Shown here in pieces: positions 18,354-28,161 of a stretch of DNA of 64,000 bases (the first letter of the stretch is position 1; each line of letters begins with the position of its first letter). Origin of the DNA: Stenomitos rutilans HA7619-LM2. GTDB lineage: Bacteria > Cyanobacteriota > Cyanobacteriia > Leptolyngbyales > Leptolyngbyaceae. The stretch covers positions 124,001 to 188,000 of the forward strand of contig JAHHIE010000001.1 of assembly GCA_019358945.1 (NCBI GenBank). The letters are read 5' to 3'. The notes beneath the pieces are model-generated. The model worked only from the letters and a program-made list of their open reading frames with translations, did not search any database and was not told the origin of the DNA. The translations under genes were made by a program, and so were the position numbers.

Positions 18354-19004
18354 ATGAGCACTCCGAACCAGATTTTGATTTTGTTTGCTCACCCAGCCCT
18401 CGAAAAGTCGCGGGTGAATCGGCGTTTGGTTCAAGCCGTGGATGGGCTAGATGCGGTGATGGTGCATGACCTGTATGAAACCTATCCCGACTTTCATATC
18501 AACGTGAAGGCAGAGCAAGACCTGCTTTTAGCACACGACATTATTGTGTTTCACCATCCGTTTTACTGGTATAGCAGTCCAGCCATGCTGAAAGAGTGGC
18601 AAGATCTGGTGCTGGAGCATGGTTTTGCGTATGGGCAGGGCGGCACGGCGTTACGGGGCAAAAAATGTTTGACTGCCATTACCACTGGGGGCGACAAAGA
18701 AGCTTACTGCCAGAAGGGCTATAACCGTTTCACGATTCGGGAATTGCTGGTGCCCTTTGAGCAGACCGCCGCTCTCTGTGGCATGGAGTATTTGCCGCCG
18801 TTTGTAGTGCAGGGAACGCATCGCCTGCAAGAGCGCCATCAAGTTGATCAGCACGCAGAGGATTACCGCGCGGTGATTACGGCATTACGAGACGACACGA
18901 TCGCCTGGGATGAGTTACGGCAAGCAAAACATTTCAATTACAGCCTTGATCGCATCCTGGTAGCACCAGAGACACCACAACCAGAGGCTGCGCAACATGC
19001 ATGA
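18354..19004 (+). CDS. KefF-like NAD(P)H oxidoreductase (potassium-efflux ancillary protein)
   Basis: A flavodoxin-fold quinone reductase of the NQO/KefF family. The stretches ILILFAHPALEKSRVNR (FMN phosphate loop), FHHPFYWYSSPAMLKEW and LTAITTGGDKEAY match. In enterobacteria KefF binds the KefC antiporter and is needed for full activity. Here the stop lies eight bases inside the following KefC-like gene, which supports the same partnership. The start ATG at 18354 (MSTPNQILIL) fits the family better than the upstream one at 18339. Confidence 0.88.
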   Translation: MSTPNQILILFAHPALEKSRVNRRLVQAVDGLDAVMVHDLYETYPDFHINVKAEQDLLLAHDIIVFHHPFYWYSSPAMLKEWQDLVLEHGFAYGQGGTALRGKKCLTAITTGGDKEAYCQKGYNRFTIRELLVPFEQTAALCGMEYLPPFVVQGTHRLQERHQVDQHAEDYRAVITALRDDTIAWDELRQAKHFNYSLDRILVAPETPQPEAAQHA

Positions 19005-20886
19005 CAATTTGTTGTTTCAAGCGTTTGTCTATTTGGTCGCGGCCGTGGCTTCGGTGCCGATCGCCAAGCGGCTGGGGCTGGGGTCTGTGCTGGGCTATCT
19101 CATTGCTGGGGTGATCATTGGGCCGTTTGTCCTGAAGTTTGTAGGCGGTGGTGAAGAGAGCGATGTCATGCACTTCGCTGAGTTTGGCGTCGTCATGATG
19201 CTCTTCCTGGTGGGGTTAGAACTGCAACCGTCGTTGCTCTGGCGCTTACGCGTGCCGATTTTGGGTTTGGGTGGCTTGCAGGTCTTAGTGACAGGGAGCG
19301 TGATCGCCGCGATCGGCATACTGCTCGGACTCCCCTGGCAAACCGCGCTGGCAGTCGGCTTGATTCTGGCCCAGTCTTCTACGGCGATCGTGCTGCAAAC
19401 CCTGAATGAAAAAGGCTTGACGAAGACAGAAGCCGGACAGTCCGCGTTCTCAGTGCTCCTGTTTCAGGATATTGCAGTCATTCCCATCCTGGCGTTTCTG
19501 CCGCTGCTGGCGATGCCGATCGCCTCAGCGATGTCAACCAACGAGGTAGTTTTAGTGGCCGCCGAAACGGCAGAGCATGGCACTGCTTTACCCCCGTGGC
19601 TGCAAGCGCTGCTGGTCATTGGCACCGTGGGCGGCATTATTTTGGGCGGACGCTTTCTCACCCGCCCCATCTTTCGCTTTATTGCCACCACAGGACAGCG
19701 AGAGATTTTTACCGCAACCGCCTTGCTCCTCGTGATTGGCATCGCGCTGGCAATGGAGCAAGTGGGACTGTCCCCTGCACTCGGCACCTTTGTTGCAGGT
19801 GTCGTGCTGGCAGAGAATGAATACCGTCACGAGCTAGAAAGTGACATCGAACCCTTTAAGGGCTTGTTGCTGGGACTGTTCTTTATCTCCGTAGGAGCCA
19901 GCATTAACTTTAGCCTGCTGCTAGAGCAACCGTGGTTGATTTTGGGCTTAGTGCTGGCGCTAGCGATCGCTAAGTTTGCCGTACTGGTTGGTCTGGGGCG
20001 CTTCTTTCGGATGGAACTGAGCCAAAGCTTGCTGTTTGGCTGTGCACTGGCCCAAGGCGGCGAGTTTTGCTTCGTCCTGCTGTCCTTTGCAACCCAAAAC
20101 AAGGTACTGGCTGAAAACGTCGCTGGCCCTCTGGTCGTAGTGGTTGCCCTCTCAATGGCGCTGACCCCGCTCATTATGATCCTCAACGACAAGGTGATCC
20201 AACCCCGCTTTATGGCTACCGAAGTGGAACGCGAAGCCGACGAAATTGACGACGGTGAAACGCCAGTGATCATCGCTGGCTTTGGGCGCTTTGGGCAGAT
20301 TGTCGGTCGCCTGCTGATTGCCAACGGCTTTGAAGCGACCGTCCTCGATCACAGTCCGACCCAAATTGATCTACTGCGCCGCTTTGGGTTCACAGTGTTT
20401 TACGGCGATGCGTCCCGTCTGGATCTCCTCCATGCCGCTGGGGCAAAGGAGGCGCGGCTGTTTGTGGTGGCGATCGACGATCGCGATCGTGCCCTGCAAA
20501 TCACCGATCTGGTGAAGAAGCATTTTCCCCATCTGCGCATTCTGGCCCGCGCCATCGATCGACGCCATGCCTATGAATTCATTCAGCGCGGAGTCGAAGT
20601 CGTCCAGCGTGAAACCTTCGACTCTGCCTTAGAAACGGGCGAGAAAGCCCTGAAGCTACTAGGCTTTCGTGCGTACAGAGCGCATCGCGCCGCCCGCATC
20701 TTTAAAGAACACGACGAACAAGCTCTGTGGGAAGCTGCAATGATCGATGACGACAAGGGAAGGGTTGCGCGCACCCAACAGCTCCAGCGAGATCTGGAAC
20801 GAGTGCTGCAATCAGACAACCAAGAAATGCCTCGCGACGACATCGAGCGGGCGTGGGATATATCTGCGCTGCGGAAGGGAGAGTAG
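18997..20886 (+). CDS. KefB/KefC-like monovalent cation:proton antiporter (CPA2) with RCK domain
   Basis: A 629-residue membrane protein with about 12-13 hydrophobic segments up to about residue 385, then a TrkA-N/RCK domain (VIIAGFGRFGQIVGRLL with the GxGxxG nucleotide loop, from about residue 424). The CPA2 signature regions are present (LGYLIAGVIIGPF, FGVVMMLFLVGLEL, SSTAIVLQTL). It should exchange K+ or Na+ for H+ at the cytoplasmic or thylakoid membrane and be gated by nucleotide or thiol state through the RCK domain. It overlaps the kefF-like gene by 8 bp. Confidence 0.92.
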   Translation: MHDNLLFQAFVYLVAAVASVPIAKRLGLGSVLGYLIAGVIIGPFVLKFVGGGEESDVMHFAEFGVVMMLFLVGLELQPSLLWRLRVPILGLGGLQVLVTGSVIAAIGILLGLPWQTALAVGLILAQSSTAIVLQTLNEKGLTKTEAGQSAFSVLLFQDIAVIPILAFLPLLAMPIASAMSTNEVVLVAAETAEHGTALPPWLQALLVIGTVGGIILGGRFLTRPIFRFIATTGQREIFTATALLLVIGIALAMEQVGLSPALGTFVAGVVLAENEYRHELESDIEPFKGLLLGLFFISVGASINFSLLLEQPWLILGLVLALAIAKFAVLVGLGRFFRMELSQSLLFGCALAQGGEFCFVLLSFATQNKVLAENVAGPLVVVVALSMALTPLIMILNDKVIQPRFMATEVEREADEIDDGETPVIIAGFGRFGQIVGRLLIANGFEATVLDHSPTQIDLLRRFGFTVFYGDASRLDLLHAAGAKEARLFVVAIDDRDRALQITDLVKKHFPHLRILARAIDRRHAYEFIQRGVEVVQRETFDSALETGEKALKLLGFRAYRAHRAARIFKEHDEQALWEAAMIDDDKGRVARTQQLQRDLERVLQSDNQEMPRDDIERAWDISALRKGE

Positions 20887-20966
20887 GAGGGATGAGGGAT
20901 GAAAAAGTTTTGAGTTGCTTCCCCTACTCCCTTTGCTTCCTCTACCTCCCCCACTCCCTTGCTCCC

Positions 20967-21947
20967 CTACTCCCTTCGCTCTACCTCCCTACTCCCCATC
21001 CCCCTCTCCCGTCCCAACAGTGCCACGCTTAACGTCACGATCGCTACTCCCGTAATCTGCACTACGTTCAGCGTTTCCTGAATCGTGAGCCATGCCAGCA
21101 CGACGGTCAGGGCAGGATTGCTGGCACCGATCATGGAGGCTGTTGTGGCACCAATCAGGCGGATGCCAATGTTATTGAGTAAGTGACCTGCAAAGGTGAC
21201 GATCGCAGAAAATAATCCGCCAATCCATAAGGGGGGCCAGGGTAAGGGTGCACCTTGCTCATGCCAAACCTGTTCATGCCAGAGCAAAAGGCTCACGCCC
21301 GACAAAATCAATGTGGTCAAAAAGCTGATCCAGGTGAAGGGCACCGGATGCAGGGTTTCAAAGCTTTTTTGGGCAACGACAGTGTATAAGGCGTATGCGA
21401 TACCTGACGCAATACCCATCATGATGCCAATCACGCTGGTATGGCTCATCGCAGGGTTGACGTGCGGCAACGTGAGGGTGCTGCCCAGCAGAACAAGCCC
21501 CATCACGCTCCAGCGAAACACGGTGGGACGATCGCCAAAGAAACGCCACGAAAAGAGCGCGGTGAAAACGGGGTAGGAAAAAAACAGCGTGATCGCAATG
21601 CCCACTGGAATCAGTCCCATCGACACATAGAGCAGCGCTAGGTAGAGAAACATCAGCCCACCACCCGCGATCGCCCGTTGTAAGAGGGGATATTTCGCTG
21701 GCTCACGCAATTGCCCAATAGCTTTCCAGGTCGGTGGGTACAGCTTGCCTGCTAACGCTGCCATCAACGGGACGACGAGCAGCATTCGCATGAACATCAG
21801 CAGAAACGAGTTGGGTAAAGTCGGCGCAACAAACCCACCTGTGTGGAACACGCTCAAAACCGTCTGCTCATGAAAGAGCGTTCTCACAATAACGTTTTGA
21901 AAGCAGAAAAAGAACGAAGCCAGTAAAACCGTCAGAAAACCAACCAC
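20967..21947 (-). CDS. EamA/DMT-family transporter
   Basis: The 326 residues form ten hydrophobic segments in two EamA repeats, the layout of drug/metabolite transporters that export amino acids or other small molecules. It starts with GTG at 21947 (MVGFLTVLLASFFFCFQN). The C-terminus, GRERGMGSREVERRE, runs into a heptamer repeat array, which seems to have replaced the native end. It is convergent with the KefC-like gene across an 80-bp repeat array. Substrate unknown. Confidence 0.85.
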   Translation of the reverse strand: MVGFLTVLLASFFFCFQNVIVRTLFHEQTVLSVFHTGGFVAPTLPNSFLLMFMRMLLVVPLMAALAGKLYPPTWKAIGQLREPAKYPLLQRAIAGGGLMFLYLALLYVSMGLIPVGIAITLFFSYPVFTALFSWRFFGDRPTVFRWSVMGLVLLGSTLTLPHVNPAMSHTSVIGIMMGIASGIAYALYTVVAQKSFETLHPVPFTWISFLTTLILSGVSLLLWHEQVWHEQGAPLPWPPLWIGGLFSAIVTFAGHLLNNIGIRLIGATTASMIGASNPALTVVLAWLTIQETLNVVQITGVAIVTLSVALLGRERGMGSREVERRE

Positions 21948-22071
21948 TGCGAACCATCATGAAGGATAGCTTGATCCTACTCAGCAAATTGGCTCAAGCG
22001 GCTGCACGCATCGCTTGTCTAACGTCGAGTTTTCCATCGAGTAGCATGGTACAAGAGTATCGTTAGGTGTG

Positions 22072-24669
22072 ATGATCGCTACCCTGTCACCAATGCCTGT
22101 CTCTGATACTGCTTCATGGCACGTTCACCCGATCGCCCCACTGCCAGACTGGTTTGTTCAGGCAGTCCAACAGCATGCGCCAAATGTGCCAGGGCAGTAT
22201 GCTGCCCAACTGTTGTGGCAACGAGGTCTCCGCGATCGAGAAACGCTGGCAGGCTTTCTGGATGCCAATCAGTATCAACCCGCTAGCCCCTTCGACTTTG
22301 GGCCGGAGATGCAGCGGGCGATCGATCGCTTGCAGCAGGCATACACCAACCAGGAGACGATCGCCATTTGGGGCGACTTTGATGCCGATGGTGTAACCGC
22401 AACCGCTGTGCTGTGGGACGGATTGGGACAGTTCTTTACCCAACAGCAAACCCTGTTCTACTACATCCCCAATCGGTTAACGGAGTCGCACGGGTTATCG
22501 CAACAGGGGCTTGATAGCCTGCACGCCAAACACTGTCGCCTCATCATCACCTGCGACACGGGCAGCACCAATCTGGCAGAAATTGACCATGCCCGCAGCC
22601 TGGGAATGGATGTGATTGTGACCGATCATCACACCCTACCAGAAGCGCGTCCGCCCGTCACTGCCATCGTTAATCCCCGCTACTTGTCGATCGACCATCC
22701 CCTAGCCACCTTGTCGGGTGTAGCGGTCGCTTACAAGCTGGTAGAAGCGCTTTACGAGACCTTACCGACCGTGCCACAAGAGCCACTGGAGAACCTGTTG
22801 GATTTAGTGGCGATCGGTCTGATTGCCGACCTGGTTGAACTTAAAGGCGACTGTCGCTATCTTGCTCAGCGAGGCATTGAGCAATTACAAAAGCAGTCTG
22901 ATCCCACAACCGCAACACGACCGGGACTGGCTAAACTGCTGGCATTGTGTAAACGCAGCGGCGATCGGCCTACCGATATCTCCTTTGGTCTGGGGCCGCG
23001 CATCAATGCTGTGAGCCGCATTCAAGGAGACGCGCACTTTTGCGTTGAGCTTCTCACCAGCCAGGATGTCACTCTCTGCAACCACCTGGCAGAAGCCACA
23101 GAACTGGCAAACACCCGCCGCAAAGCCCTCCAGAAGGATGTAATGCAGCAAGTTAAGGCCCGACTGACCCAGATCGATCTTTCTACCACAAGCGTCATTG
23201 TGTTGGCAGATGAGCAATGGCAAGTTGGCGTTCTGGGCCTGGTCGCGGGGCAAATCGCGCAGGAGTATGGGCGACCGACGATTTTGTTGCAGACGGAGTT
23301 GGCAGGGAGCGGGGAGTGGGGAGTAGGGAGTAGGGCAGAGGGAACAGGGGGAGCAGAGGGCGTAGGGGAAGCAGGGGAGGCAGAGGGAGTAGGGGGAGCA
23401 GAGGGCGTAGGGGAAGCAACTCAAAACTCAAAACTCAAAACTCAAAACTTTTTCATCCCTCACCCCTCATCCCTCATCTCTTCATCCCTCCCTCCTCTCG
23501 CTCGTGGTTCTGCCCGATCGGTCAACAACATTGACCTGTACCAACTGGTGAAAGACCAGGCGCATTTATTGCATCGGTTTGGTGGGCATCCGTATGCAGC
23601 AGGATTGAGTCTGCCTGTAGAGAATGTGCCGCTGTTTACTGAGGCGCTGAATCAGCAAGCGCGACAGGTGGCTGAGTTAGGCCGTTCTGCAATACAGGCT
23701 GGCTTAACCGTGATGGTGGCTGATCTGGGGAAAGAGCTGTTTCAAGCGTTAAAACTGCTGGAACCTTGTGGGATGGGCAATCCAGTTCCCAGACTTTTCT
23801 TACAAAATTGCTGGTTTGAGAATGTTAGCAACAAGAATATTAAGGACTGGAGGGGGGGCAAAGTTCGTTATATCAAAACTGAGTTTGAGTTGCGGGATGA
23901 CTCAGTTCTGAAGGGCTTTCCGGGTCTGTGGTGGGAGCATTACCAGGATGAGGTGCCGAAGGGCAGATGTGATGCGATCGTTGAGCTGGATTTCAACACT
24001 TACCAGAAACGCTACGAACTTCGCCTTGTCGTCGTCCGTTCTTGTAAAGCAGACGTAACTTCTCGACGCGCTGATGGAGCATGGATTTTGGACTGGCGGG
24101 GGTTGAATCATACAGCAGGGGGGATGGGGGCACCACAGAGACGCGGAGACGCGGAGAACATCCAGACCTCACACCCCGACCCCTACACTCCGACCCCTAC
24201 ACCCCTCATTCTCTCCCGGTGTCCGACGAGTTGGGCTGAATTGCAGAGGTGGTTTCGCCGTGCGGTTCAGGAGCAACGATCGCTAGCGATCGCCTATGCT
24301 GCTCCATCTCGCACTACGCCGCATGACATCTGGCAAACCCTGGTTGGCATTGCTAAATACCTGAGCCGCACTGGGCAGACAGCGACTCGTACCCAGCTAT
24401 TAGACAAGTTGGAAATCGGCGATCGTGCCCTAAGGCTGGGGTTTCAGTCGTTGGCATACTTGGGCTTCACCCTCCGCTATGCTGACAATGCGTTTCAAGT
24501 CACGTGGCAAGAGCAAATGTCGCACACAAGTGCCAATGCCGCACTGGTGGCAGCCGTAGAGCAGTTTACGATCGCGATCAACGAAGAGCAGTTTCGTCGT
24601 CAATACTTCTATCAAGTGCCGCTTGCCACCATTCAGGCGATCGCCGCTCAAACTACAGCAAGCGAATAA
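22072..24669 (+). CDS. recJ: Single-stranded-DNA-specific exonuclease RecJ with two repeat-encoded insertions
   Basis: RecJ degrades single-stranded DNA 5'-3' in recombination and repair. DHH-superfamily motifs are intact: GDFDADGVTA (DFDAD at about 102-106), CDTGS, VTDHHTLPEA (about 183) and, in the DHHA1 part, RFGGHPYAAGLSL. The protein is 865 residues long. Two stretches are foreign: about residues 411-475, glycine/glutamate-rich then SKLKTQN and HPSSLISS, placed between PTILLQTE and ARGSARSVN; and about 682-713 (PQRRGDAENIQ and proline/threonine-rich), before CPTSWAELQ. Both are encoded by repeat arrays and remain in frame. ATG 22072 follows GTG 22069. Confidence 0.92.
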   Translation: MIATLSPMPVSDTASWHVHPIAPLPDWFVQAVQQHAPNVPGQYAAQLLWQRGLRDRETLAGFLDANQYQPASPFDFGPEMQRAIDRLQQAYTNQETIAIWGDFDADGVTATAVLWDGLGQFFTQQQTLFYYIPNRLTESHGLSQQGLDSLHAKHCRLIITCDTGSTNLAEIDHARSLGMDVIVTDHHTLPEARPPVTAIVNPRYLSIDHPLATLSGVAVAYKLVEALYETLPTVPQEPLENLLDLVAIGLIADLVELKGDCRYLAQRGIEQLQKQSDPTTATRPGLAKLLALCKRSGDRPTDISFGLGPRINAVSRIQGDAHFCVELLTSQDVTLCNHLAEATELANTRRKALQKDVMQQVKARLTQIDLSTTSVIVLADEQWQVGVLGLVAGQIAQEYGRPTILLQTELAGSGEWGVGSRAEGTGGAEGVGEAGEAEGVGGAEGVGEATQNSKLKTQNFFIPHPSSLISSSLPPLARGSARSVNNIDLYQLVKDQAHLLHRFGGHPYAAGLSLPVENVPLFTEALNQQARQVAELGRSAIQAGLTVMVADLGKELFQALKLLEPCGMGNPVPRLFLQNCWFENVSNKNIKDWRGGKVRYIKTEFELRDDSVLKGFPGLWWEHYQDEVPKGRCDAIVELDFNTYQKRYELRLVVVRSCKADVTSRRADGAWILDWRGLNHTAGGMGAPQRRGDAENIQTSHPDPYTPTPTPLILSRCPTSWAELQRWFRRAVQEQRSLAIAYAAPSRTTPHDIWQTLVGIAKYLSRTGQTATRTQLLDKLEIGDRALRLGFQSLAYLGFTLRYADNAFQVTWQEQMSHTSANAALVAAVEQFTIAINEEQFRRQYFYQVPLATIQAIAAQTTASE
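23304..23495. repeat. Repeat insertion 1 inside recJ
   Basis: GGGGAGCAGAGGG-type G-rich repeats, then an ACTCAAA array, then a CATCCCT array, all in frame with recJ. The same three repeat families occur in the gaps between genes. Confidence 0.9.
24118..24210. repeat. Repeat insertion 2 inside recJ
   Basis: Contains two ACGCGGAG units in tandem and CCGACCCCTACA-type repeats, in frame. This 8-bp repeat class is not seen elsewhere in the window. Confidence 0.75.
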
Positions 24670-24742
24670 GTTAAAACGTTGCAGTGCCAAACATCGAAAG
24701 TAATGGCAAGATGGCTTCACGCTCACCAATAGGCTTCGGACA

Positions 24743-25447
24743 ATGAATGAGATTGTAGTAACGCCCGGTCGGATCAGGAAGAAGCAGGGGACGGGGGATA
24801 GGGGACGGGAGACGGGGTTTTGTAGACCTGTGGTGCAATCCCTTGTACCCAAAACGCTGCGATCGACTCGGCGGTTCTTCACGGTAGGATTAAGTCTTGC
24901 TCTCGGCTTGTTAGCAGGGCGTGTAGAAGCACTGCCAGGGCAAACACCCAGTGAAGCTGTGGTGTGGATTCAGGCGAACCCGACGTTGCGGCCTGTTCGT
25001 GGCGAAAAGCTTTTGGTGCGTAAAAGCGACACACCTGCTCAACGCTTTACGTTTTCGGCGACTCCGTTGCAAGTAGGCAGAGCTTCGTCGGGTGCAACGG
25101 GCGGCATTATCCGTACCGAGGAAATTTCGTTTTTCGATATCCAAAATGGCGTGACCCGCGATCGCTTGCAAGAAGCCCTCCGCGCGATCTATGGCCCAAC
25201 TGTTTATCAGGATTACACTCAGGCCAGAACGCTTTACGCCTATCCCACCCAAAAAACGCTTGACCAATCAATCAATCGAGATGCACCGTTGCTTGCCGCT
25301 TTGCAGGGAGAAGTCCGCGAAGGCGATCGCTACGCCTATTGGCTCGAAATTGCTCGACAAAAAAACAGCTTTGCTTACACTGGCAAAATCACTGTTTTCC
25401 TGAGAGATGACTTACCAAAGCTAGAAGCTGAACTGCGCAATCGGTGA
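24743..25447 (+). CDS. Exported protein of unknown function
   Basis: A 234-residue protein. Residues 13-27 (KKQGTGDRGRETG) are encoded by G-rich repeats. A hydrophobic signal segment follows (RRFFTVGLSLALGLLAGRVEA) and then a soluble domain with GGIIRTEEISFFDIQNGVTRDRLQEALRAIYG and a C-terminal KITVFLRDDLPKLEAELR. I recognise it as a cyanobacterial hypothetical type but no named domain. It follows recJ on the same strand by about 75 bp. The repeat-coded part makes the true N-terminus uncertain. Confidence 0.6.
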   Translation: MNEIVVTPGRIRKKQGTGDRGRETGFCRPVVQSLVPKTLRSTRRFFTVGLSLALGLLAGRVEALPGQTPSEAVVWIQANPTLRPVRGEKLLVRKSDTPAQRFTFSATPLQVGRASSGATGGIIRTEEISFFDIQNGVTRDRLQEALRAIYGPTVYQDYTQARTLYAYPTQKTLDQSINRDAPLLAALQGEVREGDRYAYWLEIARQKNSFAYTGKITVFLRDDLPKLEAELRNR

Positions 25448-25539
25448 AAGAAAAGAATACGGGTTAAGTTGGCTTCGCGTCACGGGACAAAAGGCAGAGT
25501 TTTCTCTTCCCCTCTTTCCCCTCTGCTTCCCTTCCCCCT

Positions 25540-25881
25540 CTACCCCTGCCACACGCCGATAAAAATACTCTTCACCGCTGCGGCAATCCGGCTGAGGTCT
25601 TCATCCAGCAAAGGAGGCCAATCGACTCCTGCTTGCTGCCCACTTTCAAACGCTTGCCGACTCTCTGTCGCTAAAACATGCAAAGAACAGGCCAGTTCTC
25701 GCTCAAAGTTTGGGCTTTCCTGAAGCGACTCAAACACCACTTTTAGCGCCAGCAGAAGGGACGTAACCTGACCAGGAATGGGAGGATACCCTTGTTTCAG
25801 ACGTGTCAGGAGCGCGTCTGGATTGTGGTCTGCCGCTGTTCCTTGGTTGACCAGCAGACTCCGAGCGGTTTGGTAATCCAC
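25540..25881 (-). CDS. Small conserved cyanobacterial protein
   Basis: 113 residues, helical, soluble. The sequence DYQTARSLLVNQGTAADHNPDALLTRLKQGYPPIPGQVTSLLLALKVVF looks like a conserved cyanobacterial family of unknown function. It lies downstream of aroF on the same strand, separated by about 110 bp. No motif gives a role. Confidence 0.6.
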   Translation of the reverse strand: MDYQTARSLLVNQGTAADHNPDALLTRLKQGYPPIPGQVTSLLLALKVVFESLQESPNFERELACSLHVLATESRQAFESGQQAGVDWPPLLDEDLSRIAAAVKSIFIGVWQG

Positions 25882-25988
25882 AGGTAAATAGTGAACGATA
25901 GAAGTGCTCTCTGACTGTACCGCAGCAAGACCATGAATGAGCTTGCTGAGACAAAGTTAGGGCTATGGGTTAGTGAATGCGACGTAAA

Positions 25989-27050
25989 CTAAACAGCGAT
26001 CGTCGCAGGTTCTTCAGTCCATCGCCCCACAGCTTTGCCAATCACCGACAGCTCTTGCATCAGACGATCGAACCGCTCTGGTGTCAGCGATTGAGGTCCA
26101 TCAGACAGGGCTTTCTTCGGGTTGGGATGGACTTCAATCATCAAAGAATCTGTCCCTGCCGCGATCGCCGCCATTGCCATCGATGGCACATATTCCGATC
26201 GCCCGGTACCGTGACTGGGATCGATCATGATTGGCAAATGTGTCAGCGATCGCAGCACTGGAATGACCGAAAGGTCCAGCGTATTCCGCGCATACTTGTT
26301 GTCAAACGTGCGAATGCCACGCTCACAAAAAATCACGTTCGGGTTTCCGGCAGCAAGGATATATTCAGCCGCCATCAGCCATTCCTCGATCGTGGCAGAC
26401 ATGCCGCGCTTTAGCAGCACAGGTTTATCTTGCGCCCCGACCTTCTTTAGCAGGGAAAAGTTGTGCATGTTGCGAGCGCCAATCTGGATGACATCCGCGA
26501 CCTCGCCCACAAGCTCCAGGTCTGCTGCATCCATCAATTCGGTAATGATGCCTAACCCTGTTGCTTCGCGTGCGGCGGCTAGCAACTCCAGCGCACTTTC
26601 GCCATGTCCCTGAAAGGCATAGGGTGATGTACGAGGCTTAAACGCGCCACCCCGTAGAAACTGTGCGCCTGCTGCCTTGACGCGCCGTGCCGTTTCAACG
26701 ATCATTTCTTCGTTTTCGACAGAGCACGGACCTGCTACAACGACCAGCGGATGATGCTCACCAAAGGCGATCGCGCCATTCGGTGTAGGGACAATCACCT
26801 CACTCGATTCACCATGATGGTATTCACGGCTGGTGCGCTTGTACGGCTTTTCTACGCGCAAAACCTGCTCAATCCAGGGGCTAGACTCCTGAATCTGGAG
26901 GGGATCCATATCCACAGTATCGCCCACCAAGCCAATGACGACTTTGTGCTTCCCAACAATCTTTTCTGGATTCAAGTTCCAGCTAGAAAATTCGTCGGTA
27001 AGACGAGTAATTTCGGCTTCTGGAGAGCCAATTTTCATGACTACGATCAT
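25989..27050 (-). CDS. aroF: 3-deoxy-7-phosphoheptulonate (DAHP) synthase, type I beta
   Basis: First enzyme of the shikimate pathway: it condenses phosphoenolpyruvate and erythrose 4-phosphate. Residues about 1-70 form the N-terminal ferredoxin-like regulatory domain seen in AroAI-beta enzymes. The catalytic barrel carries VVAGPCSVEN, RGGAFKPRTSPYAFQG, QIGARNMHNF, LLKRGM, FCERGIRTF and IDPSHGTGR, with the metal-binding cysteine, histidine, glutamate and aspartate. Length (353) is normal and the sequence intact. Confidence 0.95.
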   Translation of the reverse strand: MIVVMKIGSPEAEITRLTDEFSSWNLNPEKIVGKHKVVIGLVGDTVDMDPLQIQESSPWIEQVLRVEKPYKRTSREYHHGESSEVIVPTPNGAIAFGEHHPLVVVAGPCSVENEEMIVETARRVKAAGAQFLRGGAFKPRTSPYAFQGHGESALELLAAAREATGLGIITELMDAADLELVGEVADVIQIGARNMHNFSLLKKVGAQDKPVLLKRGMSATIEEWLMAAEYILAAGNPNVIFCERGIRTFDNKYARNTLDLSVIPVLRSLTHLPIMIDPSHGTGRSEYVPSMAMAAIAAGTDSLMIEVHPNPKKALSDGPQSLTPERFDRLMQELSVIGKAVGRWTEEPATIAV

Positions 27051-27104
27051 GGGGTTTGTCCCTCCTTGTGCGTAAATTAATCGGGCTAGAATGACGGGTG
27101 TAAA

Positions 27105-27632
27105 TCAATCAGAAGAATTGTCGTTGGCCGCCTTGGCCGTACGCCAGGATTCCCGGAGCCGCCCAAAATTCAGTTTGAATTCGTCAAAGCCTAGCGCGTT
27201 TCCCAAACGCTCTTCATCCCATGACGCGGAAAGAGGGCCGTAGCTTAAGCCCAACACCCCTAAGCCAAAGAAGCCCAAACTGACTAGCAAGACGGCTACC
27301 GTCGGGGGCTTAAAGAGATCGTTGGCGATCGCAAAATAGCTCACCACAAACGTCAGGATGGCACAAGCCGTCGGCAGGCCACAAAAAAAGGCCGCACGCT
27401 TCACCATCCGGCGGTTGACGACCTCTGGAATATTGGAGTTGCTAGGCATCCCCTTAAGCGACTGCTTACCCTTAGCCATAGTCGGCTGATTACTTGGACT
27501 TGGCTTCGCTGAGGCAGCAGTCGTCGGTTGTGGTTGCTTTTGGCGAACAGGCTCAAAGGGCAGGGAACTAGATGCCGCTTCTTTTTGCGTTGAAGCGGTA
27601 TTCCCTTGAGCTTTTTTCTTTTTCGCAGTCAT
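27105..27632 (-). CDS. PAM68-family protein (photosystem II assembly)
   Basis: 175 residues. A lysine/glutamine/serine-rich, disordered N-terminus (to about residue 70) is followed by two membrane segments (FFCGLPTACAILTFVVSYFAI and AVLLVSLGFFGLGVLGLSYG) and a short tail ending SWDEERLGNALGFDEFKLN. This matches the PAM68 (DUF3464) family, whose members help photosystem II assembly at the thylakoid membrane. I set the start at ATG 27632; a TTG two codons earlier is also open. It is directly downstream of rpsO (30-bp gap), probably co-transcribed, as I recall from other cyanobacteria. Confidence 0.88.
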   Translation of the reverse strand: MTAKKKKAQGNTASTQKEAASSSLPFEPVRQKQPQPTTAASAKPSPSNQPTMAKGKQSLKGMPSNSNIPEVVNRRMVKRAAFFCGLPTACAILTFVVSYFAIANDLFKPPTVAVLLVSLGFFGLGVLGLSYGPLSASWDEERLGNALGFDEFKLNFGRLRESWRTAKAANDNSSD

Positions 27633-27667
27633 AGACAAACCAGTCCTTATTTAGCCGCGAACACTCG

Positions 27668-27937
27668 TCAACCGCGAATCCCTAGTCGAGTGATGAGTGC
27701 ACGGTAGCGAGCGTTGTCCTGCTTTTGAATATAAGACAAAAGGCGCTTTCTCAAGCCAATCATCCGCAACAGCCCTTTACGGGAAGCGTGATCTTTTTTG
27801 TTGGTCTTGAGGTGTTCGCTCAGGCGATTAATCCGCTCGGTCAGCATGGCGACCTGAACATCCGCAGAACCAGTGTCCGTTTCGTGAACCTGGTAATCAG
27901 AAATGAGTTCTTGTTTGCGCTGTTGCAGCAGAGGCAT
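27668..27937 (-). CDS. rpsO: 30S ribosomal protein S15
   Basis: The 89 residues match S15 along their length: DTGSADVQVAMLTERINRLSEHLK, then KKDHASRKGLLRMIGLRKRLLSYI. S15 binds the central domain of 16S rRNA early in 30S assembly. Full length and intact. Confidence 0.97.
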   Translation of the reverse strand: MPLLQQRKQELISDYQVHETDTGSADVQVAMLTERINRLSEHLKTNKKDHASRKGLLRMIGLRKRLLSYIQKQDNARYRALITRLGIRG

Positions 27938-28161
27938 GTCTCGTAAGTCTTCCTGGTTGGTATATAGTCGCAGTCTATTATCTTACCACAGCCTAATCGG
28001 AGATCGAGTAAGTTTGTTGAGCCACATTGAGCTTTGGCGTTGTGAGAAAGCAGGGGAAGCAAGGGGGGCAGGGGAGGCAGAAGAAGGCAATTCAACTCAA
28101 GACGTTTTACCGCCGCCTAAAAGGTTGCCTTCTCATTCCTCATCTATCTCGTATCTTTAGC